Source: Osedax frankpressi
Taxonomy: Eukaryota > Annelida > Polychaeta > Sabellida > Siboglinidae
Reading direction: 5' to 3'
Assembly: GCA_964035775.1 (NCBI GenBank)
Contig: OZ038313.1
Location: forward strand, 37,117,473 to 37,181,472
DNA length: 64,000 bases
Shown: positions 43,137 through 55,235 of the stretch, piece after piece
How the letters are laid out: the number at the start of each line of letters is the position of its first letter
Position numbering within the stretch: position 1 is the first letter of the stretch
The notes under the pieces: generated by a model
What the model was told of the DNA's origin: nothing
The model's input: the letters and a program-made list of their open reading frames with translations, nothing else
The model's database searches: none
Translations under genes and position numbers: made by a program

Positions 43137-46100
43137 TTACATATCGACATCATAGTAGTCTAAATGGTCTCCGGATTTGAACTTATTCTCAGTCATAATG
43201 AGAATTAGTTTCCTAACAGACTCCGATGTTTCAACCAATTTGTTACTGCTTTCCATCTCTGAAACAAGTTATTATTAGGATATTATTGGTGGAAGCAAGT
43301 TGTCAATGTAACGAATGTTGCTGTACTGTAAAAAAAATCATTAAACGAATATTTAAAATATTTAAAATATCTGAAATTCATAATTTAATCTTGCAATCAA
43401 TAGCCTATTTAAATATAACTTCACTTTATACTTCTTTTTTTAAAATCATTCATATAAATATTCCCTTTATCACCTAAACAACTTTTTATTAAAATGAATT
43501 ATATTCTATCTGGGACAAATGTATTTATGGTAATATTAAAAGTGCACTCATTTCTTGATAGGGGTTATAACATTATTTACGTTATAAATTAATGCAAATT
43601 TCAATTCATAATCTAAAGTTTTTATATAAACAATAAATAAACTGGTTTCGATTATTTTGGCAATAAATTAAACTCAACTAGAATTTCTTCAATCCCGATA
43701 TTTAATCACGATACGTCATACGATGAGCGCAGCGTTTAGAAACGTTGCAAGAGATAACTCGAAGCCGACCTGTTAACATCTCTTTGAGGTCGGGGTCACC
43801 GGTGTTAGCCCTCGCGTCAGCCTGCATGGCCGTGTTCAATACTCCAGGGGCGTAATGCATAACACGATATTTCTCGTTCTCCAGGCACATCGTGTTGAAA
43901 AGCATCTCCCTCATCGCTTTACCTAAAATACGGAAGACTCTGCTGAAGGAAGGTCTACGGGCTATATGACTCCGTACAAGGTTATGGGTAATATTATAAT
44001 TTCCCCGATCGTTCTATAAACAGAAGCCTTTTTGATCATTTTCATCGTATTTAATATCATTAAGTTTTATAAAATTCATTTCTAAAGTGAATAATACAAT
44101 TTTAAACTAAAGAATTAATCATTTTTATGTATAATCTTTTTATTAAAATCAAATTTTAATTAATAATATTTCTAGGTGTTTTAAAACTCGTTAAATGCAA
44201 TATCATAAATATAAGGATATTTTATTAATATTGATAAAATATGCATATTAAAATATTGAGTTCGGGATATGTTAATTTTACATTTAGTATGAAATATCTG
44301 TATATTTAATATCATGTGAATATATTTTGATTTCATAATATGCAAGGAAAGGTTTGAATTGAGTTCAAATAATAAAATCATGATGGATTATCAATTGATT
44401 AAATTTGTAGTCCATGTTACTAAAATTTGTTAAATGTAAATATAAGAACCAAATAACTTATAAATAATATGGGTACATTCTATTAAAACTAGAATTTGAA
44501 GTGGACTGATTTGATAAGTAATCTCATGGGCTACTTAGGTTCTAAAGTGGATGATATCTATAACAACAATATTCTTACTTCTTATATTAATGTATTAGCT
44601 TAAAGACTTATAGTGTAATGGATACAGCAGTATAGAGATAAGGTATATACTTATATAGAGATAAGGTATAGACCTATATAGAGATAAGGTATTGACCTAT
44701 AAGAATGTAACCTAGCAATCACCAACTTAGCGTTACCTTAATATCCTGTAGAAGTAAGACCCGCACACGGTTAAGACCTGATAAACGCATCTAGCTTAAC
44801 GCTACCCACTCCGTGGTAGCTACTCAATTCCCGAGTAACCCAGTAGCGACCCCAGTAGCGACCCCAGTAGCGACACCAGTAGCGACACCAGTAGCGACAC
44901 CAGTAGCGACACCAGTAGCGACCCCAGTAGCGACACCAGTAGCGACACCAGTAGCGACACCAGTAGCGACACCAGTAGCGACACCAGTAGCGACACCAGT
45001 AGCGACACCAGTAGCGACACCAGTAGCGACACCAGTAGCGACACCAGTAGCGACCCCAGTAGCGACACCAGTAGCGACACCAGTAGCGACACCAGTAGCG
45101 ACACCAGTAGCGACACCAGTAGCGACACCAGTAGCGACACCAGTAGCGACACCAGTAGCGATACCAGTAGCGACCCCAGTAGCGACACCAGTAGCGACAC
45201 CAGTAGCGACACCAGTAGCGACACCAGTAGCGACACCAGTAGCGACACCAGTAGCGACACCAGTAGCGACCCCAGTAGCGACCCCAGTAGCGACCCCAGT
45301 AGCGACACCAGTAGCGACAGCCCCGGCAACACTCGACTAGCCTGCGCTGTAACAACACCAGCTCTTGAACGCCTTGACCGCGCACAACGACGAAATGTTC
45401 AGAATGAACGAGGTCCGCACGTCAGCGGTCAACCGAAAGAAAACGTTGTTGACGGCGAGGGGCATCGTCGCGTTGAGCCGCCAGTAAGCCTGCATGGCGT
45501 CGACGTCCTCCCTGGCGTCGGCGTGGCAATCTATACGGCCCAGCGTACTCGAGTTGTGTACGATCATCGTCTGCTCGTGGGGGGTGGGTGGTGGACGGGG
45601 GGGTGACGGAGTGAGGCGACGGTGAAATCGGCGGAGAAGCGGGGAAAGGCGGGGAAAGATTAGCGAGATTACAATGAAATGCGATAGGAAGATAAGGAAG
45701 GAAAATAAGTGGAAGGCATAATGTGTAAAAGGAATGCATTTAATTCAATAATAATTAGCAATTATAAATTTATAAAATATGTACAATAACTGCAGTTTGC
45801 TTCAACTTTAAAATATATAAAGTTGATGGTATTATAACATGTGATCTCAGAAAGAATTGGTATAGAATTCTATATATGTCAATAGTATGTAATGTGTAAT
45901 GTGAAAGGTATAAGGTTTGAGCAAATCATATCAACAAATCAAAGAAATTAAATGTCAATGGTGAATTTTGTATGATTTATTTATTGAAGATTAATAATTA
46001 ATTATTGTTGATGATTTTATTGTTGATGAAGAGATAAGATAATGCTCTCACTTATTATTTACTATTTCACATGCAATTTTACCTTCAATATTTATTTTAA

Positions 46101-46580
46101 TATAACTCATATTTGTTAGAATTGTCTATAAATTCTAAAATCAAAATATATATTATAATCATTATAAATTAAATTATAAATTAAGTAAATTTTATATTTC
46201 AAAATATTTAATAATTAAAATATATAATAATTAATTAAAATAGAATACTAATTATATATAACTAGACTATATAGGTTACTGTGTATATTAACCTGTTCGT
46301 AAGATGATATATCGTACTTAGAAAATATATCATTAAATATATCCTCAGTTTCCTGACTAGTTATCGTTGAAAGATCCAACGCATGTACAAATACAGTATT
46401 GGTATTTGAATCACACATATCTTTAGTTTCGTGTAATTCTTTTACATTGCGAGATAGGAGAATAATTATTGAATTCTTGAAATGCTTAGAAAATTCGATT
46501 GAAATAGTTTTGCCTAGCCCCCGGGATGCTCCTACAATAACACATATCGTCTTTTTATTAAATACACTACTTTCCGACAT
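43137..46580 (-). CDS. SPR: Sepiapterin reductase, four exons, 263 aa
   Basis: NADPH-dependent short-chain dehydrogenase that completes tetrahydrobiopterin synthesis in the cytosol. Exons: 46580-46293, 45570-45342, 43922-43770, 43258-43137 (792 bp, phases 0,1,1). Visible motifs: the NADP-binding GASRGLGK near residue 15; NISSLC followed by YSAGK, giving the catalytic Ser, Tyr and Lys; HYAPGVLNTAMQ; and the C-terminal FKSGDHLDYYD, whose aspartate corresponds to the pterin-binding Asp of mammalian SPR. Length matches human SPR (261 aa). I chose ATG 46580 (MSESSVFNKKT) by comparison with family length; an in-frame ATG at 46613 would add 11 residues. The second intron appears to begin with GC, not GT (CGCAG/GCTAGT), because the frame meets a stop immediately after. 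A 12-bp minisatellite starts just inside that intron. It looks functional. Confidence 0.95.
44832..45322. repeat. 12-bp minisatellite CCAGTAGCGACA, about 41 copies, in SPR intron 2
   Basis: Highly uniform, with a few units reading CCAGTAGCGACC and one with GATA. It is strikingly GC-rich for this genome. On the SPR strand the unit is TGGTGTCGCTAC, matching 10 of 12 bases of TGGTGTTGTTAC in the last codons of the adjacent SPR exon. It lies about 20 bp past the exon end. As the unit is 12 bp, frames encoding VATP, WCRY or LLVS repeats remain open on both strands; these are artefacts. Confidence 0.95.
45340..45341 (-). other. Apparent GC 5' splice site of SPR intron 2
   Basis: On the gene strand exon 2 ends GCGCAG and the intron begins GCTAGTCG. 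Phase 1 at this point matches the next exon (GTAAAGCG after TTTTAG), which restores the YSAGK active-site motif. No GT donor lies between the YSAG codons and the in-frame TAG. Confidence 0.7.
45571..45665 (+). other. G-rich strand opposite the SPR acceptor tract (G-quadruplex potential)
   Basis: The plus strand at 45578-45603 has runs of 6, 3, 2, 2 and 7 G separated by single or few bases, followed by more GGGG blocks. On the SPR strand this is the long C-rich tract before the exon 2 acceptor. It is unusual in an AT-rich genome. Confidence 0.7.
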
Positions 46581-46613
46581 CACTAATATGGGAAAAAGAT
46601 TTAATGCGAACAA

Positions 46614-49600
46614 GGCTGTGTTCGTAATATGAATGAAATCATCTTTACCGAGAAATATATTTACATATCACTGAAATTAATAGGCTATGAGATGTAATAA
46701 AAGTGAATTTGTTATTGTTATAAAATGAAAGCATTGAGTATACACACGCATAATTACGTGCGAATAAATAGCGAGTGTATCACTGAATCAACTAAACGTT
46801 TGAAGGATATGACCGTTATATGAATATATGTGTAATAATACTAAACCCATGTATATCAATATCTTCATTTATACGGGGAATATATAAAACCCGACAATAC
46901 TCGATATATCTTGAAAATACATGTAAACACTAATACAAATTGAATAATAGTAAAAAATCTCCGAATCATCTAAAATAAAGTGTGCATTTATTATATGTAC
47001 TATTACACATTTTATATTTTGCGTGTATTTATTTTCATATTATTATGATAATGAGCTATAGCTATACAGAAGTAAAAATGTACTAAAATCAGCAACATTA
47101 TACCAAATTAACTATTATATACTAGAATCTATGTATCTAATTTGCAATAAATGACAAAATATCAAAAATAATATTAATTTATAAAAATTGCATCTATTTG
47201 GTAATATTGCATCCGACTATAAAATTGCATATAATTAGTAAATAAATCATATTTTTAGTATCATATATTACATATTCCATGTAGTCTAAATAATGGTGTT
47301 TTTAATTAGGTGATAATTTATAAATACATATTTCCATATTTTATGTTACAATAATTACTTAATTCCAGAAGTTCATAATAAATTACATTTTAATTAATTA
47401 TCCAATTAATTCTGGTAATTAATTAACAACTATATTTTAATTAATTAAGTAGGTAATAGAAATGTATCTTGTTTACATAATGTATTTAAATTAGTAAGTA
47501 CGTTAATAATATAGCCACATACTAATCATGTCTGATATCATAGTATAAATATAATAATAATACCAAACTGTATATAAATAATAATTATATAATACATTTG
47601 ATTATTCTAACGTATTGCAAGATTGGACTTTTGGATATTTCAAATATTCTCTATTAATATATTAATAATATAATGTCTAAAACTTTGAAAAATTATATTT
47701 ATCTAATAATATAATTTATTATATACATTTTCCTAGATTTGTTTATTTTGTTCCAACATATATTATAGCTACTTTTAACATATTTCAATTTCAAAAATTA
47801 ATATAAAATATATCTTTTAGCTTTTTAAAATATTACTTTCTAGAATAAGTATTATCCATAAATTTCTATATATGTAAGACATTAACTACATATAGATGCA
47901 TATGTTTAAGATGTAATATAAAATAATTAAGTCAATATCTATATTTAGCTATGAGAAATAGTATTTTATATAACACCATATTATCTTTATACATTTCTCG
48001 TGTCAAATGGCGCCATTCGGGCGCCTCCCTGCACTCCAATATTACTGGTAAACTGGACCCAGCCGGCTGCCCTTATAAAAATAACTAAGTATTGAATCAG
48101 CCTATTTATTTATCAAAAATATATTTAATAAATTTAATCAATTTTTTAAGTTTATATAATATATAAATAACAGTGATACACAGACAAACAATTACTTTAT
48201 CTTTATAACGATCAATATCGTATATGGATATATTATTCTCATAAATTATTATTATCTATTATTACGACATTTATTTTAAATCAATGATTCAGGACAAGAT
48301 TACCAATCTTGGATTTATGTATCTATTTCATCTCTATATTTATATTTTATTATCAGAAATGAACGAATGCAAAATGTATTTTGGAACCTTTTTCAGTATG
48401 GAAAATCATAAATATTAATGAAATTATTACAAAATATATAATAAAATATTAAATATTATAAAAATATCAATTACATTTGCAATTTGATTATTTATTATGA
48501 TGCATTGTAGAGAGTTTTGTTTATAAACTCAAATTTGTACATGTGAATTTAGAATTATAAATTGCATTGTAAATATTAGTATTATTTAACGATGCAAAGT
48601 TGAACTTATATTTAATTTATTATTATATTATATCATCACTGATATTATAATTTATTTGGCCAGAGAGCATATATAGATACAAATATCTTTTAAACTTTTA
48701 AAAATGATTTCTAATCCTATCCTATAATTTTAAGTATATTTAAAATGTATTTAATAATGCAAATAAGTCGAAAATAACATTATAGTCATTATAATCCATA
48801 TTGCATCACCAGAATTCTGGATTTATATTTTTTAAATCTATGACCAAAATTGAACTCCAATAAGATATTTTTCATAATCTTTGCTAACATATCTTAAGAA
48901 TTTAGGCATTGGGTAGATAGGCTGTTAATTAATTGTTAAATATATATATTGCATTGAACCAATAAAATTTCTACTAGTTACTGATGTAAATAAATAAATA
49001 AAAGAATGTGAAAAATGCATATTTATTTATATTAAAATTTATCATAGAATCTATATGTACGAATTTGGAAATAGCTGTTCATACTATTAAAACAAATATG
49101 CATGTTCTTAAAATATGTCATTAATACATTATTGATTAATTTGATAATCAATGATTATCAAATTAAGAAATATATATATTAAAAGAGGTAATTTTTATGA
49201 ACGAGTTTAAATAATTTTTTGAAATCATAAATATTTTATTATTATATTTGAATACTATTAGTCCTCGTATTTGATAAATTTATAATATAAAATTTAAACT
49301 TTATTATAAACTTTTAATGTTTCATATGATCATCGGTTATAAAATAAGTTTATTATTAATTTATAAGTATATTCAACATTGTATATATATATATTTCAAT
49401 TTGTAAAATTCAAATTTATTATCTTTATATATATATTTATAATTTAAAAATGTAATATTTATATTTCTTTGATTGGGATGTTTATTAATCAACTATTTGA
49501 CATATACGGAATCCATATAAGAATTTATTTTAATCGGTATTTATAAGTGATAATATGTGGATTAATTATATTAGTTATTAGTTAAACATTTAATAACTAT

Positions 49601-49840
49601 AAAATAATTTACTTGTATGTATTTTAATAATATTAAGTATATTCTTGTTGATTAAAAATTATTCAAAATTGATTTATTGTTAAACAAAAAACTTTAAAAT
49701 ATCTTTTTATATGTGTAGGTAATAATAAATTCACCGGATATGTTGATATCGGAGTAGATTCCTGTTACGAGATAAATTTATATTATTAGTAGCTATATTT
49801 ATGCAAAAGTATAGGTTTATAAGATATCATTATTATTATT
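46614..49840. other. Intergenic AT-rich DNA
   Basis: SPR upstream flank followed by 3.2 kb with no recognisable gene. The only compositional exception is the GC-rich patch at 47997-48075. Short TA tracts occur near 49384. Confidence 0.5.
47997..48075. other. Isolated GC-rich patch, possible short first exon
   Basis: About 75 bp of balanced composition in a desert. On the plus strand an ATG at 48008 opens MAPFGRLPALQYYW and is followed by a GTAAAC donor-like site. The patch contains an inverted repeat (GGCGCC...GGCGCC). I recognise no protein or RNA. It could be a first exon, a regulatory element or a transposon scrap. Confidence 0.25.
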
Positions 49841-50899
49841 AGCAGGTTTAAAGGACGATGAAAATATGGCAAAGCACTTGTTCTAATGGTAGTAATTCTG
49901 ACATCTTCGTGAAAATTACCAATTGCACATTTTATGATTGCAGGTAATTTAGCAAATTACATTTACAAAACTGTATACAAAATCAATTTATTAATCATAT
50001 ACAGGTTTATATGTTTCAGAAAAAGCTAATTTAGTACTACAAGCTATTCTAAAGCCACATGATACAAACGTAGAAGTTCTTGTTGTCACATGTGATGGAC
50101 CAGCAAGTCGTTTTTCAATGATGAAATAACTTGGAGGAAATATGAGCTTTCCACAACTAAATCCGTTTTTCAAACATCCGAAGACCAATTATAATAATGC
50201 TCTCCTATTAGATCTTGTCATATGTTGAAGTTAATTAGAGGAGCCCTGTTTAAATATAAAGACATTAAAAATGGAAACGGTTTAATAATTAACATAATAA
50301 ACAATATTCTAATTTATAATACAATATCATACATTATAGGGCAAATGATTGGAAAAGTTGGAAATATTTTGATTTACTCCATCAGTATCAAAAGGAAAAT
50401 GAATTTCACTTTGCAAATAAATTAACTGAGCAGCATATTAATTTTAAATCACAAGTGATGAAGGTACCCTATTATATAGGAATTAAATGTAATTAATAAT
50501 ATATTGATATATATAATATTAATAAAAGATCATATTTTAAGGTTAAACACCCCTATTTTATTGATGCTGGACCAACAATTGAATTTTGTCTAATGATTGA
50601 TTCAACATTTTAAATATTCATTCTCTCCGTGGAAAATATCTCAAGAGCTCATTGAGCCCAAAATGAGGTAATAATCATATTAAAATTAATAATAAAAAAG
50701 TTATGATTAAATATATTTACTAAACAGTTTGTTTGGAAACCAAGATTGAAAACATTATATAAGTATCTGATGGAATTGTCTGATATTCGTGGAATGTCAG
50801 TTTGTTTATCTCCACGTAAAACCGGATTTATCGAATTCCTTTCTGGTCTAAAAGTAGTTGAAGAGGTAAATATTAATAAATATATAAATGTGTATTAAT

Positions 50900-50904
50900 A
50901 TATA

Positions 50905-50943
<39 letters not shown>
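50900..50943. repeat. TA microsatellite in a P-element intron
   Basis: A (TA)n tract between the transposase exon ending about 50864 and the one starting about 50956. Confidence 0.85.
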
Positions 50944-50945
<2 letters not shown>

Positions 50946-51682
50946 CTTTATTTAGGTTTATAACAGACTAATAAAATCAAATATTAAATACTTATTGACA
51001 TATAAAATAAGTCAAGATCACCTTGAATTGCCATTTGGTGCAATCAGGGCTCATGGTGGTTCTTCAAACAATCCGAATATAAAGCAATTTCAAACAATCT
51101 ACAAAAGATTATTAATGCGCAATGAGGTTTATAAAGAATTATTATAATTAATCATAATAGTTGTATCAAATGATATATTTTACATACGTTTATTTATGTA
51201 TATATTTTTATATAAACTTTTGTTATATATTAATAGGTTAAAAGTACAAATGGTAATGCGGTAATATTAGATGGTACATCTATATTGTCGACTACATACA
51301 CAATTATTGAAAATATTTCATTGAAATATCTACAAGATCGAACACAAATTATGGAACTTGATCATACATACGATGATCTGCCAATCAATAATACAATAAG
51401 CGAATATAAAATAGATATTATTGCATATATCTCCGGATTCATTACAAGGAAATTGCTAAAACAAATTGATTGTTTTGAGTGCAAGATTGCACTAAAAAAT
51501 AATTTGACGCAATCGTCATAAATAGATATAAAAAATTCTCCATCCATGAATACATTTAATATTTGCAAAGCAATAGAATCTATTTTATTTATATTAAATA
51601 TCGAAAATAAGAATACAAATTACAACATTAAAAGACTAAATTACGTATTACTAAAATTAATATCCACAAAGAATACATTTAA

Positions 51683-51708
51683 AGGGGCGTTCACACCTAC
51701 GCGATTTT
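51683..51708 (+). repeat. Left terminal inverted repeat of Harbinger element
   Basis: Starts AGGGGCGTTCACACC and is identical to the right end in inverse orientation. It is preceded by the TAA target duplication. Confidence 0.93.
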
Positions 51709-51953
51709 TTCTCCCGATTGTTTTCAGCCTATTATGACGCATCGATAAATAAAAGTCGTGCGTGTTCCAATTTTATATTAAATCGGGGATAAGCTCGATT
51801 TTAATTAATTGGAACATGTTCTATTTCAACCGATTTTTTTCACCCGACTTTATTTAGTAACGCCTATTTTTGGAGATTTGGCTAACCAGAGGAAGGTGTA
51901 TTCTTATCTAAATATTTAAGTTTACATTTTATAGTTTATAATTTACGTTTAAA

Positions 51954-53060
51954 ATGAATAATTCGGATAAATTAAAACAAGAAATTAATAATAAATGCAT
52001 GGAAATAATAAAAGAGGTATATATCATTAAATATATGTTTATAATCATATATATTTATTGTTTATGATTATTTAATTTTTAAAATAATTTTCTAAATGTA
52101 TTTACTGAATTTAATAACAGATTATATCCATATTTACATATGAGTATATAATTTACAACATACATATTATTATATTTGAGAACGATCAACAATTAATTAA
52201 AATTTAATTGTTTATATCATATTATATTATTTACATTTTAAAAATGATTTACCAATATTATCACACTATTAATATCTAGTTGCCGATGTGTGCTAATTAT
52301 ACAAATATATAGAATAACTACTAAACACAATTAGCTATATAATGCATATGTTAATAACATTATACATTTATACATGAACATAATATGTCATCAATTTTCT
52401 TTCATAATTATATGTATTCTATTTTTTAATTTACATCATAATTCCTAGTGCTGACTCTTAAATATTTCTACTCAATAAATAAAATGACATATATTTACTA
52501 ATTTTCATACATTTATTTCAGCAAAATATAAAATTTATATATTAATAATTATTATAAAATATATCAATAATAGGAGAAAATATCCACATCTGTGGGATCC
52601 TTCTTTGAAAGATTATTCAAAGAAGATTCAATCTCAGAAGAATGACATTTTTACAAATTGCAGAGAAATGTGAAATATTTAATGGGAAAAAGCAATCTGC
52701 ACATGGTAAAATTATGTGTATAGATAAAGTAATAATAATAATTATTTAGTATAATTTAAATTTGTAATCAACCACATTATATTCATTAATAAAATATATA
52801 AAATAATATGTTATATAAATTATCTACTTATATACTATTAATTATAAGTAATATGATATTGAGTTTTTATTATAAGTAATTAATAACTTAACATAATTTT
52901 TTTTCAACCGTATATTAATTAGATACAATTATAAAGAAATGGGACCCAATTTATCAAAATGGCGAAGCACAAGGAGCCGGAGCTACCTAGTGGATCTGGT
53001 GCAGTGGCACTTAAAGAAAAAGTTATCGGATAAGAGGTTGCAGATCAAGAAGATCCGTTA
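51954..53060 (+). pseudogene. MADF/Myb-like accessory protein of the Harbinger element, broken
   Basis: Exon 1 (51954-52016, MNNSDKLKQEINNKCMEIIK, then a GT donor) is followed near 52573 by KYPHLWDPSLKDYSKKI, typical of a MADF DNA-binding domain. Then LQIAEKCEIFNGKKQ appears in another frame, and KWRSTRSRS with GAVALKEK appear near 52950-53020 in different frames. Harbinger elements commonly carry such a DNA-binding partner that assists the transposase. Two or more frameshifts make this copy a pseudogene. It is transcribed in the opposite direction to the transposase remnant. Confidence 0.65.
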
Positions 53061-53170
53061 ACTTTTTTTAACTTTTTTTAACTTTTTTTACGTTAAGGAA
53101 AAATCAAATTATCAAAATAGTTTTTCATGAAATAATGAAAGAATAAAATATAGATATTATTTTAAAACAT

Positions 53171-54361
53171 TTATTTATTGAAATACAATTCGTTGACACT
53201 TTTTATTGAGCCCTCATTATTACACCAATCTCTGAATTCATCCCTTGCTTGTCTTACAGCTAATGTACTCGTGTTTTGAGTATTTCTTTCTAGATTTTCA
53301 ATCTCAACTCTGGAAATATTTAGAGTAATAGCAAGTCTTTCTTCGACACATATTGCCTTTCGCATATTAGTGTCTCTTCGATAGATTAATGGTGATATTT
53401 TTTCTGATATCATTTAAAATAAATCATGATCGATTCTTAAATAATTTGAAAAAGCCATATCATCTTCTATTGCCAATTCTTTAACTAGATTATATGCCCC
53501 TAGATTTTCACATCTTGTCATCCATTCTCTGTATAATGAATAATTACATAAAATATTGTTTTTATTATTTCTATTATCTTAATATTATAATACTACATTA
53601 TAGTATTCAAAATATATATTTATAATAATATCTATAGTGTAATAATATGCTATATATATAGGATAGATATAAAGATATTGTATTTGAATGGTGCTGGCAA
53701 TGATGTACACTAATATTGTACTATGTGTATAATACATAATTTTGATTATCATAGTTGAAAGGTGCTAGGCATCAATACTTGAATATGTATTTAATATGTA
53801 TATTACATAATACATACAGCATCAAAGTGACATACGTTATTCATTATATAGTGGCATGTGGCAATAATGGCAAACTGTATACTACATATATGCAGTATAC
53901 GGTGAATACATATATACAGTGAATACAAATATTGTATTCGGTGACTAACATTATTGATAACATTTTGATTACAATAGATTATTATATATATAGTTCATAA
54001 TATATCAATATATATATAAATCATATATTGTTATATAAAGGTTATTGTATAAATGTTTATTACATATACTATTTGTATAATTAATATATAACTATAGTAA
54101 CTAGGTAAAATATTGTTATTATATTAATAGTAATACATATTAAAAATACTAATAATGTATGCATTAAATAAGCTTATAATTATATATAATTAATAAAATA
54201 ATTATTATTATTAATATTATATATCATACTATATTATGTATATTAACATATTAATCATTGATTGCATACATTAATTACCTTGTCCAAACTTTACTTTCGT
54301 TGTTTTTATTCACTCCAATAGCAGCTAATGCTAAATATACAGCTTTCTTATAATTATGCAT
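53171..54361 (-). pseudogene. Harbinger transposase with catalytic core deleted
   Basis: Exon 1 is 54361-54279 (MHNYKKAVYLALAAIGVNKN, phase 2 donor). Exon 2 runs from 53528 down to the stop at 53171. It reads EWMTRCENLGAYNLVKE, then NYLRIDHDLF, a stop codon where a Gln is expected, then MISEKISPLIYRRDTNMRKA and CVEERLAITL, the usual Harbinger N-terminal region. Directly after this comes a C-terminal type sequence (AVRQARDEFRDWCNNEGSI). All the DDE residues that should lie between these are absent, so most of the nuclease was deleted. No activity is expected. Confidence 0.8.
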
Positions 54362-54581
54362 TTTTATTAATTTTAATTATTATTTAATTTATTATTTTCT
54401 TGGATAATGTTAGTGTAGGTTCAAATAGGTCAAATAAAAATTAGAAATTAGAATAAAAATCGTGCGTTCAAAAATTGTATACGTGTGAACGCTAGTTTTT
54501 CCATTTTTTTTAGGTTAAAATAAAAATTGGACTTATCCCCAATTTTTAAAATAAAATTGGAGTTATCCTCAATTTTATCAT

Positions 54582-54607
54582 AAAATCGCGTAGGTGTGAA
54601 CGCCCCT
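54582..54607 (-). repeat. Right terminal inverted repeat of Harbinger element
   Basis: Ends GGTGTGAACGCCCCT, the exact reverse complement of the left end. It is followed by TAA. Confidence 0.93.
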
Positions 54608-54660
54608 TAAGGAAATAATCAATTATTCATTTTTTGCAAACGAACCAGGATAGAATTATT

Positions 54661-55171
54661 ATTAAAAATAGTATACAAACTTATATAAATATCATATAAG
54701 GATAAATATATATATATAAGGATAAATATAAGGATGTATCAGATAGCAAAAATTCAAATAATTTTAAAATGAAAATTAGAAAAAAATTCACAAAATTAAT
54801 ATTATTTAATCATGAATAACGTATTAATTTATTAATATATGTTTATAATTGCATTATTATTGATTACTATTTCAATAAATAATGTACATAGTTTAAATAT
54901 GCATTCATTTAATTAATTGTAATACACTTTATAATATATCTTTATATATATTATATTTAAATTATTTAAATTTATAAATAATTATTAATAAAACATATAT
55001 AATCAATACAAAATGTACCTTACAACATTCATATATAATGGTTTGTTATAAAGCAAATAAATATATTTTCAAATACAAAATTTATATTAAATTCAGATTT
55101 ATAGATTACATTTGTGTAATGTGACGATTACATTAATATAACAAACCTTATTTATTATTACATTATGTACA

Positions 55172-55235
<64 letters not shown>

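Larger units (their letters stand above)
51683..54607. mobile_element. PIF/Harbinger DNA transposon with perfect TIRs, internally deleted
   Basis: The left end (AGGGGCGTTCACACCTACGC at 51683) and right end (its exact reverse complement ending at 54607) form perfect 26-bp terminal inverted repeats. Each is flanked by TAA (51680-51682 and 54608-54610), the target-site duplication expected for Harbinger. Subterminal motifs (TCGTGCGT, GGGGATAAG-like) also recur in inverted order. Inside are a broken MADF-protein gene (+) and a transposase gene (-) lacking its catalytic middle. It is therefore non-autonomous today, but the clean ends suggest fairly recent insertion into the P element. Confidence 0.93.
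49841..54660 (+). pseudogene. P-element/THAP9-like transposase, decayed and split by a Harbinger insertion
   Basis: Plus-strand exons carry successive P-element transposase blocks. ALVLMVV and KLPIAHFMI lie near 49890. VLVVTCDGPASRFSMMK, with the first catalytic Asp, lies at about 50080-50130, then the residues expected for DPCHMLKLIR near 50212. NKLTEQHINF is near 50415 and SPRKTGFIEF at about 50820. LLTYKISQDHLELPFGAIRA is at about 50990-51050, followed by NNPNIKQF. ISGFITRKLLKQIDCFECK is at about 51430-51485, then a C-terminal piece at 51546-51678. GT-AG introns separate the blocks. Several in-frame stops and at least two small frameshifts (for example one missing base in the DPCH motif) make it non-functional. 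The coding frame is interrupted at 51680 by a Harbinger element and continues at 54608 (KEIINYSFFANEPG) once one TAA copy is discounted. The N-terminal THAP domain and terminal repeats were not found. Confidence 0.85.

Noticed and set aside
44771-45385. Open frames encoding (VATP)n on plus and WCRY/LLVS repeats on minus
   Set aside because: All derive from the 12-bp intron minisatellite of SPR. Simultaneous open frames on both strands are expected from a 12-bp unit without stops. They are not mucin or structural protein genes.
46399-46632. Plus-strand frame opposite SPR exon 1
   Set aside because: Shadow of the conserved NADP-binding exon on the other strand.
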